The notes: generated by a model from the sequence alone, not told the origin. A DNA stretch of 7,133 nucleotides from an uncultured Slackia sp. (GCA_934646845.1 CAKUEV010000090.1:1-7133), one strand, 5' to 3'. Positions 1-6,599 are shown, counted from the first letter of the stretch. A program made the numbers and translations.

Positions 1-867
1 GGCCTCGGTGGCCTCAGAAACACGAGCTTTCACCTCGTCGGTAAGGCCGGGAGCATCCATGAATCCGGACACGACGCCAATGCGCATGCCTTCGACGCCC
101 TGCTCACATGCCGCGCGGAAATCGGCCTTCACGTACTGCGAAGTGCAGTCCATGGAATCGTGGCCGCAAATGGCGTCCATGGCGGCAGCGGCATCGCGAA
201 CGCTGCGCGCGAACGGGCCAACCTGGTCGAGCGAGCTGCCGAACGCGACGACGCCGTAACGCGAAACCATGCCATAGGTCGGCTTCACGCCAACAATGCC
301 GCAGAACGCTGCGGGCTGGCGAATGGAACCGCCCGTGTCGGAACCGAGCGTGACGCACGCAAGACCGGCCGCGACCGACGCCGCAGAGCCGCCGGAGCTG
401 CCGCCCGGGACGCGCTCAAGATCCCACGGATTTTTGGTGGGACCGAACGCGGAGGTCTCGGTGGAGCTGCCGAATGCGAATTCGTCCATGTTGAGCTTGC
501 CCAGCGGAATGCCGCCCGCCTCAATAGTTTTGGCAACGCACGTCGCCGTATAAGGCGAGACGTAATTCTCGAGCATGCGGGAAGAACACGTGGTATGCGT
601 GCCCTCGTAGTTCATGTTGTCTTTGAATGCCACGGGCACGCCAGCGAGCGGGCCCATTTCATCGAAGATGCCGTTTGCAAGCGCCTCGTCGATTTTCGCG
701 GCCTGTTCGAAGGCGGCATCTTTCGTGAGTTCCAAGAATGCATGCACTTCGCCATCGAGTTCTTCGATGCGCTTGAAGCTTGCCTCGGCAACTTCGCGCG
801 CCGTGAAATCGCCCGCCAGAAGGCCAGCACGAATGTCGGCCACGTTCATATTCGCGTTATATGCCAT
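1..867 (-). CDS. gatA: Glutamyl-tRNA(Gln)/aspartyl-tRNA(Asn) amidotransferase subunit A, 3' end beyond window
   Basis: GatA is the amidase subunit of the GatCAB complex. It releases ammonia from glutamine, which is used to convert misacylated Glu-tRNA(Gln) (and in many bacteria Asp-tRNA(Asn)) to the amidated form in the cytoplasm. The 289 visible residues, of about 490 usual for the family, form an amidase-signature domain. The catalytic Lys-cisSer-Ser triad is complete: Lys82 in AFKDN, Ser157 in the PGGSSGGSAAS glycine/serine signature, and Ser181 in SDTGGSIRQP. These match Lys79/Ser154/Ser178 of the Staphylococcus aureus enzyme with a constant offset of three. The ATG at 867 is chosen because it overlaps the gatC stop codon (TAATG) and sits 9 nt after a strong GGAGG. 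The next Met (residue 7) would lie 27 nt from that core. The frame stays open to base 1, so the C-terminus and probably gatB lie to the left. The family assignment is secure. Confidence 0.97.
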   Translation of the reverse strand, partial: MAYNANMNVADIRAGLLAGDFTAREVAEASFKRIEELDGEVHAFLELTKDAAFEQAAKIDEALANGIFDEMGPLAGVPVAFKDNMNYEGTHTTCSSRMLENYVSPYTATCVAKTIEAGGIPLGKLNMDEFAFGSSTETSAFGPTKNPWDLERVPGGSSGGSAASVAAGLACVTLGSDTGGSIRQPAAFCGIVGVKPTYGMVSRYGVVAFGSSLDQVGPFARSVRDAAAAMDAICGHDSMDCTSQYVKADFRAACEQGVEGMRIGVVSGFMDAPGLTDEVKARVSEATEA

Positions 868-1175
868 TACTGATCACCTCCGCCCAAAATAGCCGGGATA
901 AGGAAGCTGCCGTCTTGCTGCTTAGGAGCATTGGAGAGTGCCTGTTCCTGCGTGAAACCGGGCGCTTCGACGTCTTCGCGCATCACGTTGGAAAGGCCTC
1001 CGATGGGATGGAACGTAGGATCCACGCCCTCGAGGTCGAATTCGGTGATGGGCTTAAGCGTCTCGATGATGCTGTTCAAATCAACCGTCATCTGAGCGAG
1101 CTCTTCATCGGTGAGCCCGATGCGCGCATACGTGGCAATGTCACGCACGTCGCGTTCTGTGAGTTGCTGAGTCAT
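867..1175 (-). CDS. gatC: Glutamyl-tRNA(Gln)/aspartyl-tRNA(Asn) amidotransferase subunit C
   Basis: GatC is the small scaffolding subunit of GatCAB; in known structures it wraps around the GatA-GatB interface. The 102-residue product has the usual length and landmarks: an N-terminal helix around DIATYARIGLTDEEL, the central FDLEGVDPTFHP segment, then VMREDV and, near the end, LSNAPKQQDGSFLIPAIL. The frame is open upstream to 1286, but that extension is rich in Cys, Trp and Arg and unlike any GatC. The ATG at 1175 gives the normal N-terminus and has AAGGA at 1192-1188, 12 nt upstream, a little far. The stop codon TAA overlaps the gatA ATG by one base, so the two are almost certainly co-transcribed and translationally coupled. 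A putative extended -10 promoter lies at 1265-1270. Confidence 0.96.
   Translation of the reverse strand: MTQQLTERDVRDIATYARIGLTDEELAQMTVDLNSIIETLKPITEFDLEGVDPTFHPIGGLSNVMREDVEAPGFTQEQALSNAPKQQDGSFLIPAILGGGDQ
872..881 (-). promoter_or_regulatory. Near-perfect Shine-Dalgarno for gatA inside gatC
   Basis: GGAGGTGATC on the minus strand matches ten consecutive bases of the canonical anti-Shine-Dalgarno complement. It lies inside the last codons of gatC (encoding GGD), with 9 nt between GGAGG and the gatA ATG. This fixes the gatA start and suggests strong re-initiation after gatC. That the 16S 3' end of this organism is canonical is assumed, not seen. Confidence 0.85.
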
Positions 1176-1223
1176 GCGACTTCTCTTTCCTTCTCGATTC
1201 GCTTTTCCACAGGCGACCTGCCA

Positions 1224-1245
1224 GCAGTTTCCCAAAGCGAACTGC
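1224..1245 (-). promoter_or_regulatory. Small hairpin in the gatC 5' leader
   Basis: The inverted repeat GCAGTT/AACTGC (6 bp, 10-nt loop) falls between the putative promoter and the gatC start. It has no U-run, so it is not a terminator. I see no T-box or other known riboswitch consensus. It may be incidental. Confidence 0.3.
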
Positions 1246-1264
1246 ATGAGAACATAACGTTCGT

Positions 1265-1287
1265 ATGATAGCAAACCCGCAGGCAAC
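1265..1287 (-). promoter_or_regulatory. Putative extended -10 promoter of gatCA
   Basis: On the minus strand, TGCTATCAT (extended -10 TGn plus TATCAT at 1270-1265) is preceded by a T-run and by GTTGC at 1287-1283. No good -35 hexamer stands at 16-18 nt, which fits an extended -10 promoter. The inferred start near 1258 would give a leader of about 80 nt. The same arrangement, with identical spacing, occurs in front of ychF at 4932-4954, which raises confidence in both. Confidence 0.5.
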
Positions 1288-1381
1288 TACGCACGAGCCA
1301 ACCAGATGCCCAGTAAAGTTCAACAGACCGAAATACGCAGGACACGGTCACCTAATGAAGCGGCTTGTTTTCCGGTCACTC

Positions 1382-1413
1382 AAATCCCGCCGGACGGGAG
1401 CTCGGCGGGACTT
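1382..1413. terminator. Hairpin at the outer edge of the inverted-repeat element, possible weak terminator
   Basis: AAATCCCGCC and GGCGGGACTT can form a 10-bp stem with one G-U pair around a 12-nt loop. Read on the minus strand it is followed by only ATTTGAG, a poor U-tract. It might end recQ transcripts before the gatC promoter. It overlaps the left arm of the larger inverted repeat and may simply be part of that structure. Confidence 0.25.
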
Positions 1414-1773
1414 TCGCCTGGGCCACGACGGGCTACCGCTTGCCTTCGGCTCGCTATGCGCCCGTCTGGCGGCGTTTCATTTTGAAATTAAAGCGAAAAT
1501 GAACGCCGACGACCCTTGCGAAAGCCCCACCGAGCGCCCATTCTGCCCGAGCGAGCCGCAAACCCTTCCAAGCAAGGACACGCCCAAGCATTCCCGCCGC
1601 TGCAGCGCAACGCAGGGCGGGTGTTTGCCTCGGCCTTCTCGTAGGCCGTCGGCGTTCAAACTTGATTTTATTCTTTACACGAAACGCCGCCAGGCGGGCG
1701 CATAGTGAGCAAAGCGAACGATAGCTCGCCGTGGCCAGCGAGAAGACCGAGGCGAGCACCCGTCCGAGGGGAG
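1384..1773. repeat. About 390-bp imperfect inverted-repeat element between recQ and gatC
   Basis: Two arms of nearly equal length, 1384-1511 and 1647-1773, are imperfect reverse complements, about 70% by eye with only small indels. The best-conserved core is 1454-1478 against 1681-1705, 24 of 25 bases identical, containing CTATGCGCCCG and TGGCGGCGTTTC. Each core is followed inward by an AT-rich 22-23 nt tract and then by GAACGCCGACG. Weaker similarity continues inward to about 1541/1618, leaving a GC-rich centre that holds a CCCGCC/GGCGGG hairpin (1593-1621) and two copies of CCAAGCA (1568, 1584). The right end lies 12 bp past the recQ stop. No flanking target duplication is obvious. The short open frames in it read similarly from both arms because it is palindromic; I do not regard them as genes. 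It could be a MITE-like or other dispersed intergenic repeat, or two inverted copies of a smaller one. Confidence 0.75.
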
Positions 1774-1785
1774 CCGCAATCGCCC

Positions 1786-3714
1786 CTACTCCCCCGCCTC
1801 GAACTTCGCGATGGCGTCGAGGAACGCTTCGCCATAGCGCTCAAGCTTGCGCGAGCCCACGCCGTTGACCTCGAGGAAATCGAGCGCGTCCTTCGGACGG
1901 CGCGCGCACATATCGCGCAGCGCTCGGTCGGAAAACACCATGTAAGGGGCGATATTTCCTGCATCGGCGAGCTGTTTGCGCAACGCGCGCAGCTCTTCAA
2001 ACAGCGCATCGTCACCCGCGCTCGTCGCGCCCACCCCAAACGTCGCGGAAGAGGCGGACGAAGATGCCGCTTTTCCTTTCTTGGGAAGTGTGGGCTTCTT
2101 CATCTGTTTGATTGAGAACGTGAAGTCTTCCATGAAGGCCTCGTGCGAGCGTTCGCCAAGACCGACGGTCGGGAACTTCCCTTCGCTCACCTGCAGAAAA
2201 CCCTCGGACGCAAGCAATTCGATAACCTCTTTGACCTGCGAAATCGAGTCGCTCACCGTATCGTAGGAATCGAGCGTTTCGAAATTCCCCTCGAACACGC
2301 GCTGCGATTTGGAACCGCGCACAATATCGGCCACGAGGGTCTTGCCAAAGGCGCCGCCCAATTCGCGCACGCACTTCACGCAGGCGCGCGCCGTATCGGT
2401 CACGTCGATCGATTCGAATTCCCCAAGGCAATTCGAGCAGTTCCCGCACTCGGCCGAACCATTTTCAAACGGCGTTTGGTCGCCGAAATAATTGAGGATA
2501 TAGCGGCGCAAACAGCCCGTCGTGTGGCAATACCCCACCATGGCTTCGAGCATGCGACGCTGAGCGGCTCGCGCGATTTCGGCCTCTTCCGGCTGCTGGG
2601 TGGCGTACTCGCTGTCGCCTTCGATAAAAAAACGGCAGGTGGACACGTCACCATCGCACCACAGAAGAAGGCACTCACTCGGCTCGCCATCGCGTCCCGC
2701 GCGACCCGCCTCCTGGTAATACGCTTCAAGGCTTTTCGGCATGTTGTAATGCACAACCCAGCGCACGTTCGATTTGTCGATTCCCATGCCAAAGGCATTC
2801 GTCGCAACCATAATGGGGGCATCATCATTGATGAACCGCTCTTGAGCGTCGTCGCGCTCGGCCTTATTCATGCCGGCATGGTAACGAGCCACAGGCAGCC
2901 CTTCGGCGGCAAGCCAGCCCGAAAGGCCGTCGACATCTTTGCGCGTCGAGCAATACACGATGCCCGAATCGCCCGAATGCGCCGCAATAAACTGGGCGAT
3001 TCGCGTGCGCTTCTGCTTCGGATTGAGCTTTTCGACGCCGAATTTCAAATTTGCGCGATCGTAACCAGTCACGACGCATTCGGGGTTTCGCAGCCCAAGC
3101 AAGGCGGAAACGTCGCGGCGCACTTTATCGGTCGCCGTGGCGGTAAGCGCGATGACAGGCGGTCGTTTCGGCAGGCTTTCGATGAAATCGGCTATGCCGG
3201 TATACGCAGGACGGAAATCTTGACCCCATTGCGACACACAATGGGCCTCGTCAACGGCGATAAGGGGAATTTCCACGCGGCTCGCGAACTCTCGAAACAG
3301 CGGATCAGCCAAGCGTTCAGGCGCCACGTACATGATTTTATACGTGCCCGCCTCGGCGCGCGCAAGCACGGTGCGCTGCTGGCCGGGCGTTAAGGTCGAA
3401 TTCAAAAACGCCCCTCGCACGCCTGCATCGATAAGGGCGTTTACCTGGTCTTTCATAAGGGAAACGAGCGGAGAAATCACCAACGCGAGCCCCGGCAGAA
3501 CAATCCCAGGAATCTGATAGCACAACGACTTGCCGGCACCCGTGGGCATAATGCCGAGCGCGTCACGGCCAGAAAGCACGGCGCCAATGAGCACCTCTTG
3601 CCCCTGGCGAAACGCTTCGTAGCCGTAATACGTTGAAAGGGCCGCTCGAGCGGCATCCATAGAAGGCGCGCACGGCGTCATGTTCGCCGCCGAAAGCCCC
3701 TGAATATTCGCCAT
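1786..3714 (-). CDS. recQ: ATP-dependent DNA helicase RecQ
   Basis: RecQ is a 3'-5' superfamily 2 helicase acting in recombination and stalled-fork repair. The 642-residue product has the full bacterial architecture, slightly longer than the roughly 610 of E. coli. The helicase core shows the Q-motif-like FRQGQ (35-39), Walker A PTGAGKS (57-63), DEAH (155-158) followed by the aromatic-rich loop CVSQWGQDFRP, TATAT (191-195), motif IV IVYCSTRKD (about 252) and motif VI QEAGRAGRDG (334-343). The RQC zinc site uses Cys401, Cys423, Cys426 and Cys429; a winged helix spans about 434-540. A Lys/Ser-rich linker (540-567) leads to an HRDC domain (568-639). ATG 3714 is chosen because GGAAAGGG (3729-3722) lies 7 nt upstream. 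The frame extends 21 codons further, across the ychF terminator, and that extension is unlikely to be translated. It follows ychF by 110 bp with a terminator between. Confidence 0.97.
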   Translation of the reverse strand: MANIQGLSAANMTPCAPSMDAARAALSTYYGYEAFRQGQEVLIGAVLSGRDALGIMPTGAGKSLCYQIPGIVLPGLALVISPLVSLMKDQVNALIDAGVRGAFLNSTLTPGQQRTVLARAEAGTYKIMYVAPERLADPLFREFASRVEIPLIAVDEAHCVSQWGQDFRPAYTGIADFIESLPKRPPVIALTATATDKVRRDVSALLGLRNPECVVTGYDRANLKFGVEKLNPKQKRTRIAQFIAAHSGDSGIVYCSTRKDVDGLSGWLAAEGLPVARYHAGMNKAERDDAQERFINDDAPIMVATNAFGMGIDKSNVRWVVHYNMPKSLEAYYQEAGRAGRDGEPSECLLLWCDGDVSTCRFFIEGDSEYATQQPEEAEIARAAQRRMLEAMVGYCHTTGCLRRYILNYFGDQTPFENGSAECGNCSNCLGEFESIDVTDTARACVKCVRELGGAFGKTLVADIVRGSKSQRVFEGNFETLDSYDTVSDSISQVKEVIELLASEGFLQVSEGKFPTVGLGERSHEAFMEDFTFSIKQMKKPTLPKKGKAASSSASSATFGVGATSAGDDALFEELRALRKQLADAGNIAPYMVFSDRALRDMCARRPKDALDFLEVNGVGSRKLERYGEAFLDAIAKFEAGE

Positions 3715-3745
3715 CGATTCGCCCTTTCCAAAAAACGCCCACGAC

Positions 3746-3786
3746 AAAAAGATGGGCAACGCACGCAACGCGCACATCGCCCATCT
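3746..3786 (-). terminator. Intrinsic terminator after ychF, just ahead of recQ
   Basis: On the minus strand, AGATGGGC and GCCCATCT form a perfect 8-bp stem directly followed by TTTTG, five Ts counting the last stem base. The 21-nt loop can pair further (TGCGC with GCGTG through two G-U wobbles, which work only in the minus-strand RNA). It lies 38 nt after the ychF stop and ends 31 nt before the recQ ATG. It therefore ends ychF transcripts, or attenuates read-through into recQ. Confidence 0.85.
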
Positions 3787-3824
3787 ACGAAACAGAATAG
3801 AAGCCCCTCGGGAGCATCTGCCTG

Positions 3825-4889
3825 CTACACGTTGAATTTAAAGTGCATGACGTCGCCGTCCTGCACCACGTACTCCTTGCCCTCCTGGCGAAGCTTGCCA
3901 GCGTCGCGGCAACCCTTTTCACCGCCGAGAGACACATAGTCTTCGAAGCTCGCGGTTTCGGCCTTAATGAAGCCGCGCTCGAAGTCGGAGTGAATGACGC
4001 CCGCAGCCTGCGGCGCTTTCGCGCCCACGGGAATGGTCCAAGCGCGCGTTTCGGTTTCGCCGCTCGTGAAGTAGCTCTGCAGGCCCAGCAGGGCGTAAGC
4101 GCTGCGAATAAGGCGAGCGAGGCCACTTTCGGAAAGACCCAGCTCCTCCATGAACATCTTGGCGTCTTCGGGATCGAGCTCAGCCAAATCGGCTTCCGTC
4201 TTAGCGCAAATAGGCACGGGAATCTGGCCGTCAATTTCGGGGAGCTCGGCGTTGAGCTGGTCCTCATCGACATTGGCGATATAGAGCATGGGCTTGCACG
4301 TGAGCAGGCACAGGTCTTTGATGGCGGCGAGCTCTTCATCGGTCAAGCCCAGCGTGAGCACGCGATGGCCTTCGTTCAGGCCCGCGAGCACCTTCTTGGC
4401 GGTCTCGAACTTGAACATGAGCGACTTATCGCGCTTCGCTTCCTTTTCAAGGCGAGGCAGGGCCTTATCGACCGTGGCGATGTCGGCCAGCACGAGCTCG
4501 GTCTTAATGGTTTCGACGTCACTTTGCGGGTCGACCTTCTTGGAAACGTGCTCGACGTTGGGGTCGCTGAAGAAACGAACGACCTCGCAAATCGCATCGG
4601 TTTCGCGAATGTTGGCCAAGAACTTGTTGCCCAGGCCCTCGCCCTGGCTTGCGCCGGCAACCAGGCCAGCGATATCGACGAATTCGACCGTTGCCGGCAC
4701 GATTTTAGCCGGGTGGTCGATTTTCGCGAGCTCATCCAAACGATAGTCGGGAACGGGAACCATGCCCGTATTGGGCTCAATGGTAGCAAACGGATAGTTC
4801 GCGGCGAACCCGGTTTTCTTGGTAAGGGCGGTGAAAAGCGAAGACTTGCCAACGTTGGGCAGGCCAACAATACCGATAGAAAGCGACAT
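3825..4889 (-). CDS. ychF: Ribosome-binding ATPase YchF (Obg family, OLA1-like)
   Basis: YchF is a conserved P-loop NTPase of the TRAFAC/Obg group that binds ribosomes and prefers ATP to GTP. The 354-residue product matches the usual length of about 363. Visible motifs are G1 GLPNVGKSS (9-17), switch region ATIEPNTG (35-42), G3 DIAGL (72-76), and NVDE (206-209) in place of the NKxD of true GTPases, the family hallmark for ATP use. His114 (NVEHV) stands at the same number as the histidine critical for hydrolysis in E. coli YchF. A helical segment lies around 140-175, and the TGS-like C-terminal domain from about 270 ends in the typical [13 protein letters not shown]. Three in-frame ATGs compete at the start. 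ATG 4889 is preferred because AAGGGG (4901-4896) lies 6 nt upstream and it gives the standard N-terminus; the ATG at 4895 directly abuts that site. Confidence 0.97.
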   Translation of the reverse strand: MSLSIGIVGLPNVGKSSLFTALTKKTGFAANYPFATIEPNTGMVPVPDYRLDELAKIDHPAKIVPATVEFVDIAGLVAGASQGEGLGNKFLANIRETDAICEVVRFFSDPNVEHVSKKVDPQSDVETIKTELVLADIATVDKALPRLEKEAKRDKSLMFKFETAKKVLAGLNEGHRVLTLGLTDEELAAIKDLCLLTCKPMLYIANVDEDQLNAELPEIDGQIPVPICAKTEADLAELDPEDAKMFMEELGLSESGLARLIRSAYALLGLQSYFTSGETETRAWTIPVGAKAPQAAGVIHSDFERGFIKAETASFEDYVSLGGEKGCRDAGKLRQEGKEYVVQDGDVMHFKFNV

Positions 4890-4931
4890 GCGCATCCCCT
4901 TCATACTTACTTGCGGCGATAAAACTCATCA

Positions 4932-4954
4932 ATGATAGCAAAACGCCGCGCAAC
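4932..4954 (-). promoter_or_regulatory. Putative extended -10 promoter of ychF
   Basis: On the minus strand, TTTGCTATCAT contains an extended -10 (TATCAT at 4937-4932 preceded by TGC), with GTTGC at 4954-4950. The 11-base string is identical to that before gatC, and the distance to GTTGC is the same; 18 of 23 bases agree overall. The predicted start near 4925 gives a leader of about 35 nt. No convincing -35 hexamer is seen. Confidence 0.5.
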
Positions 4955-4981
4955 CTGCGCCGTTTTCGACAATTCCCCACT

Positions 4982-5019
4982 CGATATCGGCATACGGCGC
5001 CCGTATCGTTCAAATATCG
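4982..5019. repeat. Nested palindromes upstream of the ychF promoter
   Basis: An inner perfect repeat ATACGG-CGC-CCGTAT (4992-5006) lies inside outer arms CGATAT (4982-4987) and ATATCG (5014-5019). It is about 30 bp upstream of the GTTGC element of the ychF promoter and downstream of the transporter terminator. It looks more like a protein-binding site or cruciform than a terminator because no T-run follows. No bound factor can be named. Confidence 0.45.
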
Positions 5020-5070
5020 CAATAAGATTCGACACTTATGAAAGCGATCCCCCCTGCAGCGTTCATCCTC

Positions 5071-5146
5071 CAGAAAACAAAAAGAGGCCTGCTCGCCCCG
5101 CCCCGATCGCCAGATAAGCGAACGGAAACGAAGTAAGCAGGCCCCT
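5071..5146 (-). terminator. Long-loop intrinsic terminator of the transporter gene
   Basis: On the minus strand, AGGGGCCTGCT (5146-5136) pairs with AGCAGGCCTCT (5093-5083) over 11 bp with one G-U, followed by TTTTTGTTTT. The 42-nt loop is unusually long and GC-rich in its second half. It begins 23 nt after the transporter stop codon. The strong stem and U-tract make termination likely. Confidence 0.8.
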
Positions 5147-5159
5147 TAAGCGAGCGGGA

Positions 5160-5171
5160 AGCCGATCGGCT
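5160..5171. repeat. 12-bp perfect palindrome over the transporter stop codon
   Basis: AGCCGATCGGCT is a perfect 12-bp palindrome overlapping two bases of the TAG stop (5172-5170). It contains CGATCG. It may be chance or part of the 3'-UTR structure. Confidence 0.3.
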
Positions 5172-6549
5172 ACATGCTGAACAGGCCCATGGTCTGAGCG
5201 ACGTAAGCGACCAGAATAATAACGAGCATCACAGGCGCGATGTATTTAATAACGACCGACCACACATTGGCAAGACGGAAGCGAGCCGACACGCGCACCT
5301 CGTCGATGAGCGTTTGGGGCTTGATAATCCAGCCCACGAAAACGCAGGTAAGAAGCGCAGCGATAGGCATCATCACCGAGTTGGAGATGAAGTCGAGCAA
5401 ATCGAGGATGCTCGAGCCCTCGCCCATCGGTTGAATGAACGACAGCGAACTGTAGCCCAGGTTTACGAGCACGCCCATGAGCGTCACAAACACGATGGTC
5501 GCAATAAGCGAACGCTTGCGAGACCAGCCAGCACCATCGGAAATAATAGACGTGCAGGTCTCAACGAGCGAGAGCGAGCTCGTAAGAGCCGCGAACAAAA
5601 CGAGCACGAAGAACACGGCACCGATGATAGTCGCTGCGCCGCCAAGGTTTTCGAACACCTGAGGCAGAATGATGAACATGAGCGACGGGCCAGAGTTCTG
5701 AGCCACGGCATCGCCCGAACCAAGCGCGGCAAACGTGGCGGGAACAATCATGAGACCCGCGAGCAACGAAACGCCAAACGTGGTGCCCGCAATCTGCGAA
5801 ACCGAAGAGGTAAGCTTCGTGGACTTCTGCAGATAGGAGCCATACGTCACCATAATGCCCATGGCGAGCGACAGAGTGAAGAACGTCTGGCCAAGCGCGG
5901 AGATAACCAATTCAGGCGAGAACTTGCTGAAGTCGGGAATCAGGTAGTAGGCAAGGCCATCCATGGCGCCCGGCAAGGTGAGCGCGTAAATCGCAACGGC
6001 AACAGCCATCACGATAAGGGCGGGCATCATGATGAGGTTCGCCTTCTCGATGCCCTTATTCACGCCAAGCGCGACGATGAAATACGTCAAAGCCATGAAA
6101 ATGAGCATGAAAACGATGCTTTCGGCACCCGAGCTAATAAAGGTCGAGAAATAGTTGCCGCCATCGGCAAGCACCTCAGGAGCGGTCACGATATAGCCGA
6201 ACAGGTATTTCGTGACCCAACCACCAATTACGCAGTAATACGGCACGATGATGAACGGCACCGCCGACATGAAAATGCCGATGAACGCATACTTCTTGCC
6301 GAATGCCTTGAACGCGCCAATGCAGCTCTGCCCCGTCTTGCGACCAAGCGACGTCTCAAGCAGCAGCAACGCAAGGCCAATAGTGAACACGAAAACGAGG
6401 TACATGAACAAAAACATGCCGCCGCCGTATTTCGCGGCCAAATAGGGAAAACGCCACATGCTGCCCAGGCCAACCGCAGAAGCGGCCGCAGACAACACGA
6501 AGGCAAGTTTACCTGACCACGTTGCTCGTGATTTTGTAGTTTCTGACAT
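5170..6549 (-). CDS. Neurotransmitter:sodium symporter family transporter (11 TM)
   Basis: This belongs to the NSS/SNF family (TC 2.A.22; LeuT, MhsT, Tyt1), inner-membrane Na+-coupled carriers mainly of amino acids. The exact substrate is not deducible. The 459 residues give about eleven hydrophobic segments, the usual bacterial form without TM12. TM1 carries AVGLGSMWRFPY (25-36), TM3 has VPYYCVIGGW (102-111), TM6 has FFTLSLAMG (223-231), and TM8 has ALTSS (321-325). Aligned by eye to LeuT, the Na2 ligands are kept (Ala320, Thr323, Ser324), as are Thr225 and Ser227. Na1-site Asn27 is Ser30 and Asn286 is Thr257, while LeuT Glu290 is Ser261. ATG 6549 is chosen for GGGAGG (6561-6556) 6 nt upstream; the twelve-codon extension would run through a hairpin. 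The gene stands alone, with terminators on both sides and a structured leader. Confidence 0.94.
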   Translation of the reverse strand: MSETTKSRATWSGKLAFVLSAAASAVGLGSMWRFPYLAAKYGGGMFLFMYLVFVFTIGLALLLLETSLGRKTGQSCIGAFKAFGKKYAFIGIFMSAVPFIIVPYYCVIGGWVTKYLFGYIVTAPEVLADGGNYFSTFISSGAESIVFMLIFMALTYFIVALGVNKGIEKANLIMMPALIVMAVAVAIYALTLPGAMDGLAYYLIPDFSKFSPELVISALGQTFFTLSLAMGIMVTYGSYLQKSTKLTSSVSQIAGTTFGVSLLAGLMIVPATFAALGSGDAVAQNSGPSLMFIILPQVFENLGGAATIIGAVFFVLVLFAALTSSLSLVETCTSIISDGAGWSRKRSLIATIVFVTLMGVLVNLGYSSLSFIQPMGEGSSILDLLDFISNSVMMPIAALLTCVFVGWIIKPQTLIDEVRVSARFRLANVWSVVIKYIAPVMLVIILVAYVAQTMGLFSM

Positions 6550-6560
6550 CAGATTCCTCC

Positions 6561-6576
6561 CGCCGCACATGCGGCG
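6561..6576 (-). promoter_or_regulatory. Leader hairpin directly abutting the transporter Shine-Dalgarno
   Basis: CGCCGC/GCGGCG forms a 6-bp stem with a 4-nt loop (7 bp if the central A-T also pairs). Its last base is the first G of the GGGAGG ribosome-binding site of the transporter. Such a hairpin could modulate ribosome access. It stacks directly against the next hairpin at 6577-6599. Confidence 0.5.
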
Positions 6577-6599
6577 CGCAGGCACGTGGCATGCCCGCG
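6577..6599 (-). promoter_or_regulatory. Second leader hairpin of the transporter mRNA
   Basis: On the minus strand, CGCGGGCA and TGCCTGCG pair over 8 bp with one G-U around the loop TGCCACG. It ends exactly where the 6561-6576 hairpin begins, so the two could stack coaxially. No U-run follows, so it is not a terminator. Confidence 0.45.

Noticed and set aside
160..873. 237-codon plus-strand frame opposite gatA
   Set aside because: Shadow of the catalytic domain of gatA; low-complexity Arg/Ala composition.
1176..1265. Possible T-box or other aminoacylation riboswitch before gatC
   Set aside because: Leader of about 80 nt is too short, and there is no T-box sequence or antiterminator/terminator pair.
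1176..1286. N-terminal extension of gatC
   Set aside because: The open frame continues upstream, but the extension is not GatC-like and overlaps the predicted leader and promoter.
1345..1379. Direct repeat CGGTCAC spaced 28 bp
   Set aside because: Only 7 bp, two copies and no clear relation to a promoter; could be chance.
1265..1705. 146-codon plus-strand and 101-codon minus-strand frames in the recQ-gatC gap
   Set aside because: They lie on the inverted repeat, so both strands read similarly (CARLAAF from each arm). Composition is Arg/Pro-rich with no ribosome-binding site, so they reflect the repeat and not genes.
2143..3393. 416-codon plus-strand frame opposite recQ
   Set aside because: Antisense shadow of recQ codon bias. 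The translation has no recognisable domain, and the minus strand encodes every RecQ motif.
3843..4922. 359-codon plus-strand frame opposite ychF
   Set aside because: It mirrors ychF almost end to end, is a by-product of GC-rich codon use, and has no family features or ribosome-binding site.
5314..6516. 400-codon plus-strand frame opposite the transporter
   Set aside because: Extremely Arg/His/Asn-rich product typical of the antisense of a membrane protein; no motif.
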